From Microbaculum marinum (GTDB taxonomy: Bacteria > Pseudomonadota > Alphaproteobacteria > Rhizobiales > Tepidamorphaceae), in assembly GCF_042646165.1 (NCBI RefSeq), contig NZ_JBHRTC010000022.1: DNA of 64,000 nucleotides. One strand, given 5' to 3'. The notes beneath the pieces were generated by a model. The model saw nothing but the letters and a program-made list of their open reading frames with translations, was not told the DNA's origin and made no database searches. Positions within the stretch are counted from its first letter, which is position 1. Each line of letters begins with the position of its first letter. Position numbers and translations under genes: made by a program. Below, piece after piece: positions 52,939-63,049 of the stretch.

Positions 52939-53370
52939 ATGAGTGAACTGAAACCGGTTGCCTACGAACGCTCGATTCTCGACCTGCTGCAGTATCTCGG
53001 CAACGCCATGCCCCTGCTCGAGGCTCACGGCCTCGACGAGACTGTCCGGAACCTGGTGCTGTTGCGGGCCTCGCAGACGAACGGCTGTGCATGGTGCCTC
53101 GACATGCATCTGAAGGAGGCCCGCGCGGCGGGCGAAACGGCCGAACGGCTCGACCGCATCGTGGTCTGGCAGCATTCGGGCCACTTCGACCAGAGGGAAA
53201 AGGCAGCGCTGGCCTGGACCGACGCGCTGACCGTACTCGATCCGAAAACGGATTACGGTATCCTGCGGGCGAAGCTGCGCGAGCATTTCTCCGAGGAGCA
53301 GATCGGCGCCCTCACGGTGGCCGTCGGGATGATCAACATGTGGAACCGGATCAACGTTTCCAAGCACTGA
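52939..53370 (+). CDS. Carboxymuconolactone decarboxylase (AhpD-like) family protein
   Basis: 143 residues, one CMD domain, all helical. The redox pair is NGCAWCLDMH (Cys50, Cys53, His57), as in AhpD-like alkylhydroperoxidases. ATG 52939 has ACGGAG seven bases upstream; TTG 52933 is not needed. It is directly followed, with two bases between, by the ECF41 sigma gene, and a matching ECF41 promoter lies upstream. In ECF41 systems the gene beside the sigma factor encodes just such a CMD protein, an oxidoreductase or an epimerase, and is its target. Physiological substrate unknown. Confidence 0.92.
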   Translation: MSELKPVAYERSILDLLQYLGNAMPLLEAHGLDETVRNLVLLRASQTNGCAWCLDMHLKEARAAGETAERLDRIVVWQHSGHFDQREKAALAWTDALTVLDPKTDYGILRAKLREHFSEEQIGALTVAVGMINMWNRINVSKH

Positions 53371-53372
53371 CC

Positions 53373-54257
53373 ATGGCGACCCGGGATACCGACGTCTTCG
53401 AAGCGGCGCGCCCCGGATTGCTGGGGCTCGCCTACCGCATCCTCGGATCGCGCGCCGATGCCGAGGATGCGATCCAGGACACCTACCTGAAATGGTCGGC
53501 CGCCGACCGAGAGGACATCGTCAATCCAGCGGCATGGCTGACGACGGTCTGCACGCGCAAGTGTCTCGACATGCGGCGGGCCGCAGACCGCAGGCGCGTC
53601 GACTACGTGGGCGCCTGGCTTCCGGAGCCGATCCATACCATCGCGGAAGGGGGCGCCGAAGCCGAACACATGCTCGCCTCCTCCCTGTCCACGGCGTTCC
53701 TGCTGATGCTGGAGCGGCTAACGCCAAAGGAACGCGCCGCATATCTCCTGCACGAAATTTTCGAGATGTCCTACCCTGATATCGCCGAGGCGCTGGAGCT
53801 GAACGAGACCAACTGCAGGAAGCTCGTGTCGCGCGCCCGCGACCATGTCGAACGGTCGCGTGTCCGCCATGTCACGCCGCCCGAACGGCAGGATCAGCTG
53901 CTGGACGCATTCCAGGACGCCATCATGTCGGGATCGGCAGCCAGACTGACCTCACTACTTTCCGAGGACATCCGGGTGGTGGCCGACAGCGGCGGCAAGG
54001 CCGTCGCGATCAGGCGCGCGCTGCATGGCGTCGAAGAGGTGGCGGCGTTCCTCTCACAGGGCCTGCACCGGCACTGGAGCGGACTGGAATGGGAGCGAAC
54101 GGACCTGAACGGCGGCCGTGGCCTCCTGATCCGGATGGACGGAACGACGGTCGCCGCCGTGTCCTTCGGCTACGATCAGGCCGGTCGGCTGCACGATATC
54201 TTCATTGTCCGCAATCCGGACAAGCTGGCGCGAACCGCAGCCGTTGCCGTCCAATGA
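53373..54257 (+). CDS. ECF41-type RNA polymerase sigma factor with C-terminal regulatory domain
   Basis: 294 residues: sigma region 2 (about 8-75), region 4 (about 105-165) and a SnoaL-like C-terminal domain (about 175-285) that regulates the sigma factor in place of a separate anti-sigma. The three ECF41 motifs are visible: WLPEP in the linker (82-86), DSGGK (205-209, usually DGGGK) and NPDKL (281-285). No anti-sigma gene is nearby, as expected. The gene starts two bases after the CMD stop, so they form an operon that the sigma factor probably drives itself. Also annotated as SigJ in other bacteria. Confidence 0.94.
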   Translation: MATRDTDVFEAARPGLLGLAYRILGSRADAEDAIQDTYLKWSAADREDIVNPAAWLTTVCTRKCLDMRRAADRRRVDYVGAWLPEPIHTIAEGGAEAEHMLASSLSTAFLLMLERLTPKERAAYLLHEIFEMSYPDIAEALELNETNCRKLVSRARDHVERSRVRHVTPPERQDQLLDAFQDAIMSGSAARLTSLLSEDIRVVADSGGKAVAIRRALHGVEEVAAFLSQGLHRHWSGLEWERTDLNGGRGLLIRMDGTTVAAVSFGYDQAGRLHDIFIVRNPDKLARTAAVAVQ

Positions 54258-54293
54258 CTGCGACCGGAGGAGAAGACGTGCGGCGGAGAAGAC

Positions 54294-54326
54294 GTGCGGC
54301 GGAGTCGAATTTGTTCTCCGCCGCAC
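54294..54326. terminator. Bidirectional terminator-like hairpin between convergent genes
   Basis: GTGCGGCGGAG, an 11-base loop, CTCCGCCGCAC: an 11-bp perfect stem between the sigma gene and the convergent M20 gene. The left arm is part of a 16-bp direct repeat (54272-54287 and 54288-54303). Confidence 0.6.
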
Positions 54327-54348
54327 TCTGGCCTCGGCGTTCCGGCCT

Positions 54349-55533
54349 TCAGGCCGCCTTGGGCAGGACCGTCTCGACCAGTGAGGCCCAGAAGCCGACA
54401 CCATAGGGGATGGCGTCATCGTTGAAGTCGTATTGCGGCGTGTGGACGTTGGCACCGCCCTTTTCCCCGGGCATGCCGTTGCCGAGCCAGATGTAGCAAC
54501 CCGGCCGCTCCTCGAGCATGTAGGAGAAATCCTCCGCCCCCATCTTCGGGGCACCGGTGGTCGAAACCTGAGCGTCGCCTACCACCTGCCGGGCCGCGGC
54601 GGCCGCAAGTTCGGTCTCGTCGGCGGTGTTGATCGTCGGCGGGTAGTTGCGCATGAAGCTGACTTCCGCCGTTGCATCGAAAGCGAGCGCGACATTGGTG
54701 GCGATGCGCTTGAGTTCGCTCTCGATCAGATCCCGGACCTCCGGCAGGAAGCTCCGGCAGGTGCCGCTCAGTTCCGCTTCCTCGGGAATGACGTTGAAGG
54801 CGTCACCGGCGTGGAACTGGGTGACGGACACCACGGCCTCCTTGATCGGGTCCACTCGCCGGCTGGCGATGGACTGCAGCGCGGTCACGATATGCGAGCC
54901 GATGACGACAGGGTCCCGCGCGACGTTCGGCATGGCGCCGTGACCGCCCTTGCCCCTGACGATGATCTTGAACTCGTCGGCGGCTGCCATGCAGGGCCCG
55001 TTGCGCATGGAGATCGAGCCGAGCGGCAGGCCGGGCATGTTGTGCATGCCGTATACGGTCTCGCAGTTGAAACGTTCGAACAGACCCTCGTCGATCATCA
55101 CCTTGCCGCCGCCGCGGCCTTCCTCGGCGGGCTGGAAGATCAGGTAGACGGTGCCGTCGAAATTGCGGTGATCGGCAAGGTAGCGGGCCGCGCCGAGCAG
55201 CATTGTGGTGTGGCCGTCGTGGCCGCAGGCATGCATCTTCCCGTCCGTCCTGGAGGCGTGCGCGAGATTGGTCTTCTCGAAGATCGGCAGAGCATCCATG
55301 TCGGCGCGCAGGCCGATCGCCCGGTTCGAACCGCCCTTCCCCCGCACGACGCCGACGACGCCGGTCTTCGCGATACCGGTGTGGACCTCGTCGACACCGA
55401 ACTCCCTGAGCTTCTGCGCGACGATCTCCGCTGTACGCGTTTCCTCGAAGCCAAGCTCGGGATTGGCATGAATGTCGCGGCGGATCGCCACGAGATCGTC
55501 CATGTATGGTTTCACGCGGTCGGTAAACGACAT
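54349..55533 (-). CDS. M20-family amidohydrolase (hippurate-hydrolase/IAA-amino-acid type), copy 1
   Basis: 394 residues, two-metal peptidase-like fold. Metal ligands are seen in HACGHDGHT (about 102-109, Cys103, His105), QPAEEG (Glu137, Glu138) and the later MHNMPG and GAEDFSYML; the lid domain holds GGHGAMPNVARDP. Cleaves N-acyl amino acids or related amides. The start ATG lies after a GGA-rich stretch. It is similar throughout to the gene downstream at 55611-56810, with about 78 bases between, so the pair arose by duplication. Neighbour of a dipeptide-type ABC transporter. Confidence 0.93.
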   Translation of the reverse strand: MSFTDRVKPYMDDLVAIRRDIHANPELGFEETRTAEIVAQKLREFGVDEVHTGIAKTGVVGVVRGKGGSNRAIGLRADMDALPIFEKTNLAHASRTDGKMHACGHDGHTTMLLGAARYLADHRNFDGTVYLIFQPAEEGRGGGKVMIDEGLFERFNCETVYGMHNMPGLPLGSISMRNGPCMAAADEFKIIVRGKGGHGAMPNVARDPVVIGSHIVTALQSIASRRVDPIKEAVVSVTQFHAGDAFNVIPEEAELSGTCRSFLPEVRDLIESELKRIATNVALAFDATAEVSFMRNYPPTINTADETELAAAAARQVVGDAQVSTTGAPKMGAEDFSYMLEERPGCYIWLGNGMPGEKGGANVHTPQYDFNDDAIPYGVGFWASLVETVLPKAA

Positions 55534-55610
55534 TTCCGGACTCTCCGTTGTATTGTTCGTAACTCTAGATTGCCTTTCGGCAGCAGCAAGGCAAGCGATC
55601 CCTTCATCGA

Positions 55611-56810
55611 TCAGGCCGCCTTGGGGAGCACCGTTTCAACGAGTGCCGCCCAGTAGGCGACGCCATGCGGAATTGCCGAATCGTTGAAGTCGTAGGAGGG
55701 CGAATGCAGCGAGTTTCCGCCAGCTTCGCCGTCGACGCCGTTGCCCAGCCAGATGTAGCAGCCGGGCCGCTTTTCCAGCATGTAGGCGAAATCCTCCGCT
55801 CCCATCTGGGCCGGCCAGTCGCTCGACAGGTTCGAGTCGCCGACGGCAAGCCCGGCAGCCCGCGCGGCAACCCGGGTTTCCTCATCGCTGTTTATGGTCG
55901 CGGGATAGCCGCGCATGAAAGCGACCTCGGCACGCGCGTCGAAGGCCGTGGCCACTTGCGCGGCGATCCGCCGGGCCTCGCCTTCGATCAGCGTCCGCGT
56001 GTCAGGATCGAAACTGCGGGCGGTGCCGATCAGCGTCGCCTCGTCGGGAATGACGTTGAATGCGGTGCCGGTCTCGAACTTCGCCACCGACAGGACGGCG
56101 GGCTCGAGAGGATCGACCAGGCGCGAGACAATCGCCTGTAGCGCCGTGACTATATGGGCGCCGACCACAACCGGATCGCGCGCCAGATGCGGCCAGGCCC
56201 CGTGCCCGCCCTGCCCGGTCACGCGGATGCGGAAGGCGTCCGACGATGCCATGCAGGGACCGGCGCGCATCGCGATCCTGCCGACTTCCACCCCCGGCAG
56301 ATTGTGCATGCCGTAGACCGACTGGCAGTCGAAGCGCTCGAACAGACCGGCTTCGATCATCCTGCGCCCGCCACCGCCGCGTTCCTCGCCGGGCTGGAAG
56401 ATCAGGTAGACCGTGCCGTCGAAATCCCGCTTGTCGGCGAGATAGCGGGCCGCCCCGAGCAGCATCGTCGTGTGGCCGTCGTGGCCGCAGGCATGCATCC
56501 TGCCGTCCGTGCCGGATCGATGGGCGAAGTCGTTCCTTTCCGTGATCGGCAGCGCATCCATGTCGGCGCGTAGGCCGATCGCGCGGTTCGATCGGCCGCT
56601 GCCGCCGGGCCCGCCGCCGCGCACGACCCCGACGACGCCGGTGCCGGCGATACCGGTGTGAACCTCGTCGACGCCGTATGCCCTGAGCGTGTCTGCGACC
56701 AGCCGCGCCGTGCGCCGCTCCTCGAATGCGAGTTCGGGATGTGCGTGCAGGTCCCGGCGGATCGCAACGAGGTCGTCGACATAGCGTCCAACGTCGTCCC
56801 TGATGGCCAT
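55611..56810 (-). CDS. M20-family amidohydrolase (hippurate-hydrolase type), copy 2
   Basis: 399 residues, a diverged paralogue of copy 1. HACGHDGHT, QPGEER (in place of QPAEEG), MHNLPG and GAEDFAYML keep the metal set; an insert GGGPGGSGRSNRA replaces GKGGSNRA. Both end in ETVLPKAA. The frame runs open into the upstream ATPase gene, but ATG 56810 is the start that restores the family's N-terminus. It lies 44 bases after the dpp ATPase gene, so it is probably transcribed with the transporter and hydrolyses the imported peptides or acyl amino acids. Confidence 0.92.
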   Translation of the reverse strand: MAIRDDVGRYVDDLVAIRRDLHAHPELAFEERRTARLVADTLRAYGVDEVHTGIAGTGVVGVVRGGGPGGSGRSNRAIGLRADMDALPITERNDFAHRSGTDGRMHACGHDGHTTMLLGAARYLADKRDFDGTVYLIFQPGEERGGGGRRMIEAGLFERFDCQSVYGMHNLPGVEVGRIAMRAGPCMASSDAFRIRVTGQGGHGAWPHLARDPVVVGAHIVTALQAIVSRLVDPLEPAVLSVAKFETGTAFNVIPDEATLIGTARSFDPDTRTLIEGEARRIAAQVATAFDARAEVAFMRGYPATINSDEETRVAARAAGLAVGDSNLSSDWPAQMGAEDFAYMLEKRPGCYIWLGNGVDGEAGGNSLHSPSYDFNDSAIPHGVAYWAALVETVLPKAA

Positions 56811-56854
56811 GCGCCTTCCTGTTCTTGCTGCGGTTGGGGTGCGGGCGGCGACCG

Positions 56855-58617
<1,763 letters not shown>

Positions 58618-58621
<4 letters not shown>

Positions 58622-59601
58622 CTCAGCTTCGGGTTGAGCGCGTCGCGAAGCCAGTCCCCGACCAGGTTCACGGCGAGCACCAGGGCGGCCAGCGCGACGC
58701 CGGGGAAGATCGTGATCCACCATTCGCCCGAGAACAGGAAGTCCTGTCCGATGCGGATCAGCGTGCCGAGCGAAGGCTGGGTCGACGGAATCCCGACGCC
58801 GAGAAACGACAGCGTCGCCTCCGTGATGATGGCGAGCGCCAGATTGATGGTGGCGATGACCAGTACAGGTCCCATCACGTTCGGCAGGATGTGGCGGGTC
58901 ATGATCACGATCGGATGCACGCCGATAACGCGGGCCGCCTGAACGTACTCCTTGTTGCGCTCGACCAGCGTCGAGCCGCGAACGGTGCGGGCGTACTGGA
59001 CCCAGAACGACAGGCCGATCGACAGGACCAGCACCCAGAAGGCGGAGTCGTTGCGCGTCACGTTCGGATAGAGCCCGTGCACCACACCGTCGATCAGGAG
59101 CGCTATCAGGATCGCCGGGAACGTCAGCTGGACGTCTGCGATGCGCATGATCACGGAGTCGAACGTCCCGCCGACATAGCCGGCGATCAGGCCCAGGGTG
59201 ATGCCGATCCCGGCAGCCAGGATGACGCTGGCGAAGCCGACCGCCAGCGAGATCCGTGCGCCGTACAGAATGCCGGACAGCAGGTCGCGCCCCTGGTCGT
59301 CGGTGCCGAGCAGGTAGCTCGGGTTCGACCCCTCGACCCAGGCCGGCGGATTGAGCGAATCGAGCAGGCTGAGCGTTGCGAGATCGAACGGATCGTGCGG
59401 GGCGATCCACGGCGCGAATGCCGCCGCGACGATGAACAGCAGGCTGACCAGCGCCGCCAGCATCACGACCTTGGAGGACTTGAAGGAGTGATAGATGTCG
59501 CTGTCCAGGGCGCGCGAGACGAAGCGCCGGTCATCGAGCGTCTGCGGGCGTCCTCCGGCGGCGGCGACCGCCCGCCCCTCTTCGCCGGTCACCTGGGGCA
59601 T
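58618..59601 (-). CDS. Peptide ABC transporter permease, DppC type
   Basis: 327 residues, inner membrane. After a cytoplasmic lead come the segment MLAALVSLLFIVAAAFAPWIAPHDP and the GTDDQGRDLLSGILYGARISL region typical of DppC/OppC, then the EAA loop ARVIGVHPIVIMTRHILPN. ATG 59601 is chosen with GAGGGCGG upstream; GTG 59622 would start inside the dppB end. Coupled downstream to the ATPase by a GTGA overlap. Confidence 0.92.
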
Positions 59602-59611
59602 CGGGCCGCCC

Positions 59612-60589
59612 TCATGTCGCACTGCCGCCGATCCGCACCCGCGGATCGACGACCGTGTAGAGGATGTCGACGGTGAGGTTGATCACCACGAACAGGAAGG
59701 CGATCAGCATCAGGTAGGCGGCCATGATCGGGATGTCGACGTTCTGCACCGCCTGCAGGAACAGCAGGCCCATTCCCGGCCACTGGAACACGGTCTCGGT
59801 GATGATCGCGAAAGCGATGATCGCGCCGAGTTGCAGGCCGGTCACCGTGATCACCGGGATCAGGGTGTTCTTGAGGGCGTGGCCGAAATTGATCGCGCGC
59901 TCCGAAAGCCCCCGGGCGCGGGCGAACTTGATGTAGTCGGTACGCAGCACCTCGAGCATTTCGGAACGCACCAGCCGCATGATCAGCGTCATCTGGAACA
60001 GGCCGAGGGTGATCGCCGGGAGGATCAGCGCCTTCAGGCCGGAAGCGGTCAGCAGGCCCGTCCTCCAGAATCCGAGATCGATCACGTCTCCGCGTCCGAA
60101 GCTGGGCAGCAGTCGCAGGTTCACCGCAAAGATGAAGATCAGCAGGATGCCGATCAGGAACGTCGGAAGAGAAATGCCGACCAGCGAGACCGTCAGGAAC
60201 AGCTTCGACAGCCACGCGTCCCGGTTGATGCCGGTGTAGACGCCCATCGGGATGCCGATGACCAGCGCAAAGATGGCCGAGGCAATGGACAGTTCGAGCG
60301 TCGCCGGCAGCCGGGAGAGGATCAGTTCACCCACGGGCTGCTTGAACTGATAGGAAATGCCGAAGTCGAAATGCAGGGCATTCCAGACGAACCGTACGAA
60401 CTGAACGTAGACCGAGTCGTTTAGCCCGAGGGCCTCCCTCAGCGCCGCCCGCTGCTCCGGCGTCGTGTCGACGCCGACCATCTGGTTCACCGGATCGCCG
60501 ATGTAGCGGAACATCGCAAACGCGATCAGCGAAACCGTCAGCATGACCAGGACGGACTGCGCGAGGCGGCGGAGGATAAAGACTGCCAT
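59612..60589 (-). CDS. Peptide ABC transporter permease, DppB type
   Basis: 325 residues, inner membrane, six membrane segments. The start MAVFILRRLAQSVLVMLTVSLIAFAMFRY is the DppB/OppB opening, then LGLNDSVYVQFVRFVWNALHFDFG and the EAA-type loop FARARGLSERAINFGHALKN. It lies 80 bases after the binding-protein gene, separated by a strong hairpin, and 10 bases before dppC. Confidence 0.93.
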   Translation of the reverse strand: MAVFILRRLAQSVLVMLTVSLIAFAMFRYIGDPVNQMVGVDTTPEQRAALREALGLNDSVYVQFVRFVWNALHFDFGISYQFKQPVGELILSRLPATLELSIASAIFALVIGIPMGVYTGINRDAWLSKLFLTVSLVGISLPTFLIGILLIFIFAVNLRLLPSFGRGDVIDLGFWRTGLLTASGLKALILPAITLGLFQMTLIMRLVRSEMLEVLRTDYIKFARARGLSERAINFGHALKNTLIPVITVTGLQLGAIIAFAIITETVFQWPGMGLLFLQAVQNVDIPIMAAYLMLIAFLFVVINLTVDILYTVVDPRVRIGGSAT

Positions 60590-60625
60590 CGGTGGCGGTG
60601 TCTCGATTCTCGTTTGACTTCAAAG

Positions 60626-60651
60626 GGGAGCCGGCACCGCTGCCGGCTCCC
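60626..60651 (-). terminator. Hairpin between dppA and dppB
   Basis: GGGAGCCGGCA, loop of four, TGCCGGCTCCC, an 11-bp perfect stem read in the operon direction, followed by CTTTG. Probably an attenuator that leaves the binding-protein transcript in excess of the permeases. Confidence 0.65.
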
Positions 60652-60669
60652 GCGACACGTCGCGTCCGA

Positions 60670-62256
60670 TCAGTCGTTCAGTGTCATCCACTTGAACAGC
60701 ACCTGGTTGTCGGCGCGCTGGACGAGATCGAGTTTCTTCGACTTGCCCCAGGCCAGCGACTGCTGGTGGAGGGGAATGTGCGAGACCTGCTCGTGCATGA
60801 TCGTATAGGCGTCGGCGATCAGCTGGTCGCGCTTTGCCGGATCGTTCTCGACGAGGATCTGCTTGGCCAGTTCATCAACCTCGGGACTGCACCATCCGCC
60901 GAGATTGAAGGGACCGCCCTTGCCCGTCTCGTCACGGCAGCCGGCCAGATTGACGAGAATGTTGTAGGAGTCGAACGAACCCGGCGTCCAGCCCAGCAGG
61001 TAGAAGTCGGTGTCGTATCCGCCGGTGGCCAGCACCTTGCCGAAATACTTGGACTTGGTCTGCGCATTCAGATCGACCTTGACGCCGATCCGGGCGAGCA
61101 TCGCGGCGACCGCCTGGCAGATCGCCTCATCGTTGACATAGCGGTCGTTGGGGCAGTCCATGCCCACCGTGAACCCGTCCGGATAACCGGCGTCCGCAAG
61201 CAGCTTCTTCGCCGCTTCCGGATCATAGGGATGACGCTCGAACTCGCCCGACCCCTCAAAAAGCAGCGGAGAGATCAGCAGCGCCGACGGCGTGGCGAGG
61301 CCGCGCATCACTTTCGACTTGATCGCCTCGATATCGATCGCCTGATAGAAGGCCTTGCGGACATTGGCGTCCTGGAAGGGGTTCTTTCCCTTGACGTCCG
61401 AGGTCGGCAATTCGTCGCGGATCGAATTGAAGCCGAGGAAGACGGTCCGGAGTTCCGGCCCGGTCATCGCGTCGGCGTTGTCGCTGGCGTTGACGCGTTC
61501 GATGTCCTGAACAGGCACCGGGTCGACCAGATCGACTTCGCCGGACAGCAGCGCCGCCACGCGCGTTGCATCCTGGGAGATCGGCGTGAACACGACCTCG
61601 TCGATATTGCCCTCGATCTCGTCCCACCAGTCCGGATTGGGCTTGTAGACGGTCTTGACGCCCGGCTCGTGGCTCTCGATCACGTAGGGGCCCGTGCCGT
61701 TCGACATGAACGCCGCCTTGCTGGACGCGGTGTCCGAAGCCGAGACGACGTTCGTCAGGCCCACTTCTTCGGACCACTCCTTGTCCATGATGTACCAGGT
61801 ATCCCATTCGTAGTGCAGAATGGGATTGGGCGAGGAAAGGACGAAATCGACGGTGTAATCGTCGACTTTCTCCACTTTCACATCTGCCGGCAGGCGGGTC
61901 TTGAGGTCGGAATTCTCCGACAGGACGCGCTCGGCGGAGAAGACGACGTCGTCGGCATTGAAGTCGTTGCCGTTGGCAAACTTCACGCCTTCGCGCAGCT
62001 TGAAGCGCCAGCGTGTCGGTTCGACGATCTCCCAACTCTCCGCGAGCGCCGGTTCGATTGCCAGATCCTTGCCGCGCCGGGTCAGGCCTTCGTAGACATT
62101 CCCGAGCTGGCCGAGAGTAAAGGTCTCGTTGAGTGTATACGGGTCGAGCGCGCCGAGTTGGCCCTGGAAAGCCCAGCGCAAAGTTTTCGCGTCCGCCGGA
62201 CCGAACCCGAGGACGCACGCGATCGCAGCCGCGACCGTTACGTTTCTGAGGGTCAT
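60670..62256 (-). CDS. Peptide ABC transporter substrate-binding protein (DppA/SBP_bac_5)
   Basis: 528 residues. Signal peptide about 1-23 (FGPADA). The mature protein opens with LRWAFQGQLGALDPYTLNE and has the SBP_bac_5 landmarks WRFKLREGVKFANGNDFNADDVVFS and DANVRKAFYQAIDIEAI. The ligand could be a dipeptide, or an opine or other amine, since the family is broad. First gene of the operon and the nearest site of regulation. Ribosome-site and start at ATG 62256; the 176 bases up to the GNAT gene are shared by divergent promoters. Confidence 0.93.
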   Translation of the reverse strand: MTLRNVTVAAAIACVLGFGPADAKTLRWAFQGQLGALDPYTLNETFTLGQLGNVYEGLTRRGKDLAIEPALAESWEIVEPTRWRFKLREGVKFANGNDFNADDVVFSAERVLSENSDLKTRLPADVKVEKVDDYTVDFVLSSPNPILHYEWDTWYIMDKEWSEEVGLTNVVSASDTASSKAAFMSNGTGPYVIESHEPGVKTVYKPNPDWWDEIEGNIDEVVFTPISQDATRVAALLSGEVDLVDPVPVQDIERVNASDNADAMTGPELRTVFLGFNSIRDELPTSDVKGKNPFQDANVRKAFYQAIDIEAIKSKVMRGLATPSALLISPLLFEGSGEFERHPYDPEAAKKLLADAGYPDGFTVGMDCPNDRYVNDEAICQAVAAMLARIGVKVDLNAQTKSKYFGKVLATGGYDTDFYLLGWTPGSFDSYNILVNLAGCRDETGKGGPFNLGGWCSPEVDELAKQILVENDPAKRDQLIADAYTIMHEQVSHIPLHQQSLAWGKSKKLDLVQRADNQVLFKWMTLND

Positions 62257-62432
62257 CTGTTACCTCCGTTGGTTATTCTTTATCCGTCGCGTGACGGATT
62301 TCGTGCAGCATATATTCGGCTTCGCTACCGTGTCACCCTGTCGCGTGAGCGAATTGGCCGGAATTGTTCTTTTGCATCTTCATGTATCGACAAGCGCGGC
62401 TTCCAGGTCGCGCCGGGAGATCAGACAACACC

Positions 62433-62885
62433 ATGACCGATACCGTGCGCCCTGCGGTTGCAGCCGACGTGGAACGCCTGGTGGACATCGAGACGGCGGT
62501 GTTCGTACCGCCCGACTACGAGCCGATGTCGCGGCGACAGTTCGCGTATCATGTGGATAACCCGCGCGCGGTGCTGCTCGTCTACGACAGCGACGGATCG
62601 GTGCACGGCTATGCGCTGGGACTGATGCGAACGACTTCACGCTACCTGCGCTTCTATTCGCTCGCGGTTGCTCCGGGTCTGCAGGGCGGCTCCGTCGGCC
62701 GCCGCCTCTTCGAGGCCATCGAACAGGCCGCCCGCGAGCGTGGCCTCGGCGTCATCACCGAGGTCCGCGCCGACAACGAAAGGCTCCACCGGCGCTACCT
62801 TGCGCTGGGCTATTCGGAGTTCCAGCGCAAGCCCGAATACTATCCCGACGGCTGCACGGCGATCCGCATGCGAAAATCGCGCTGA
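62433..62885 (+). CDS. GNAT-family N-acetyltransferase (RimI-like)
   Basis: 150 residues, one GNAT domain. The acetyl-CoA loop is VAPGLQGGSVGRRL (around 83-96), followed by the beta-4/alpha-4 region EVRADNERLHRRYLALGYSEFQRKPEYY, as in RimI. ATG 62433 gives the family's N-terminus; the frame upstream does not. It is followed after 164 bases by a RimK-like ATP-grasp gene in the same direction; GNAT/ATP-grasp pairs of this type are described as a conserved neighbourhood, often with a third gene for a papain-like (C39) peptidase, which would lie beyond the window. Acceptor unknown. Confidence 0.9.
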   Translation: MTDTVRPAVAADVERLVDIETAVFVPPDYEPMSRRQFAYHVDNPRAVLLVYDSDGSVHGYALGLMRTTSRYLRFYSLAVAPGLQGGSVGRRLFEAIEQAARERGLGVITEVRADNERLHRRYLALGYSEFQRKPEYYPDGCTAIRMRKSR

Positions 62886-63049
62886 GGGACCGGGTAACTG
62901 CCTTCAATAAACCGCAATTCACCCCTCATTGCGTTTTCTGCAACGGTCGAGTCCGCGCGGTGCGCGGAACGCTTTCAGCGGCCAGTCCGTTACGTCCGGT
63001 ACGCGACGTTATCCGACGCCCCTGAAAGGAGGGGCCGACCACACAGAGC

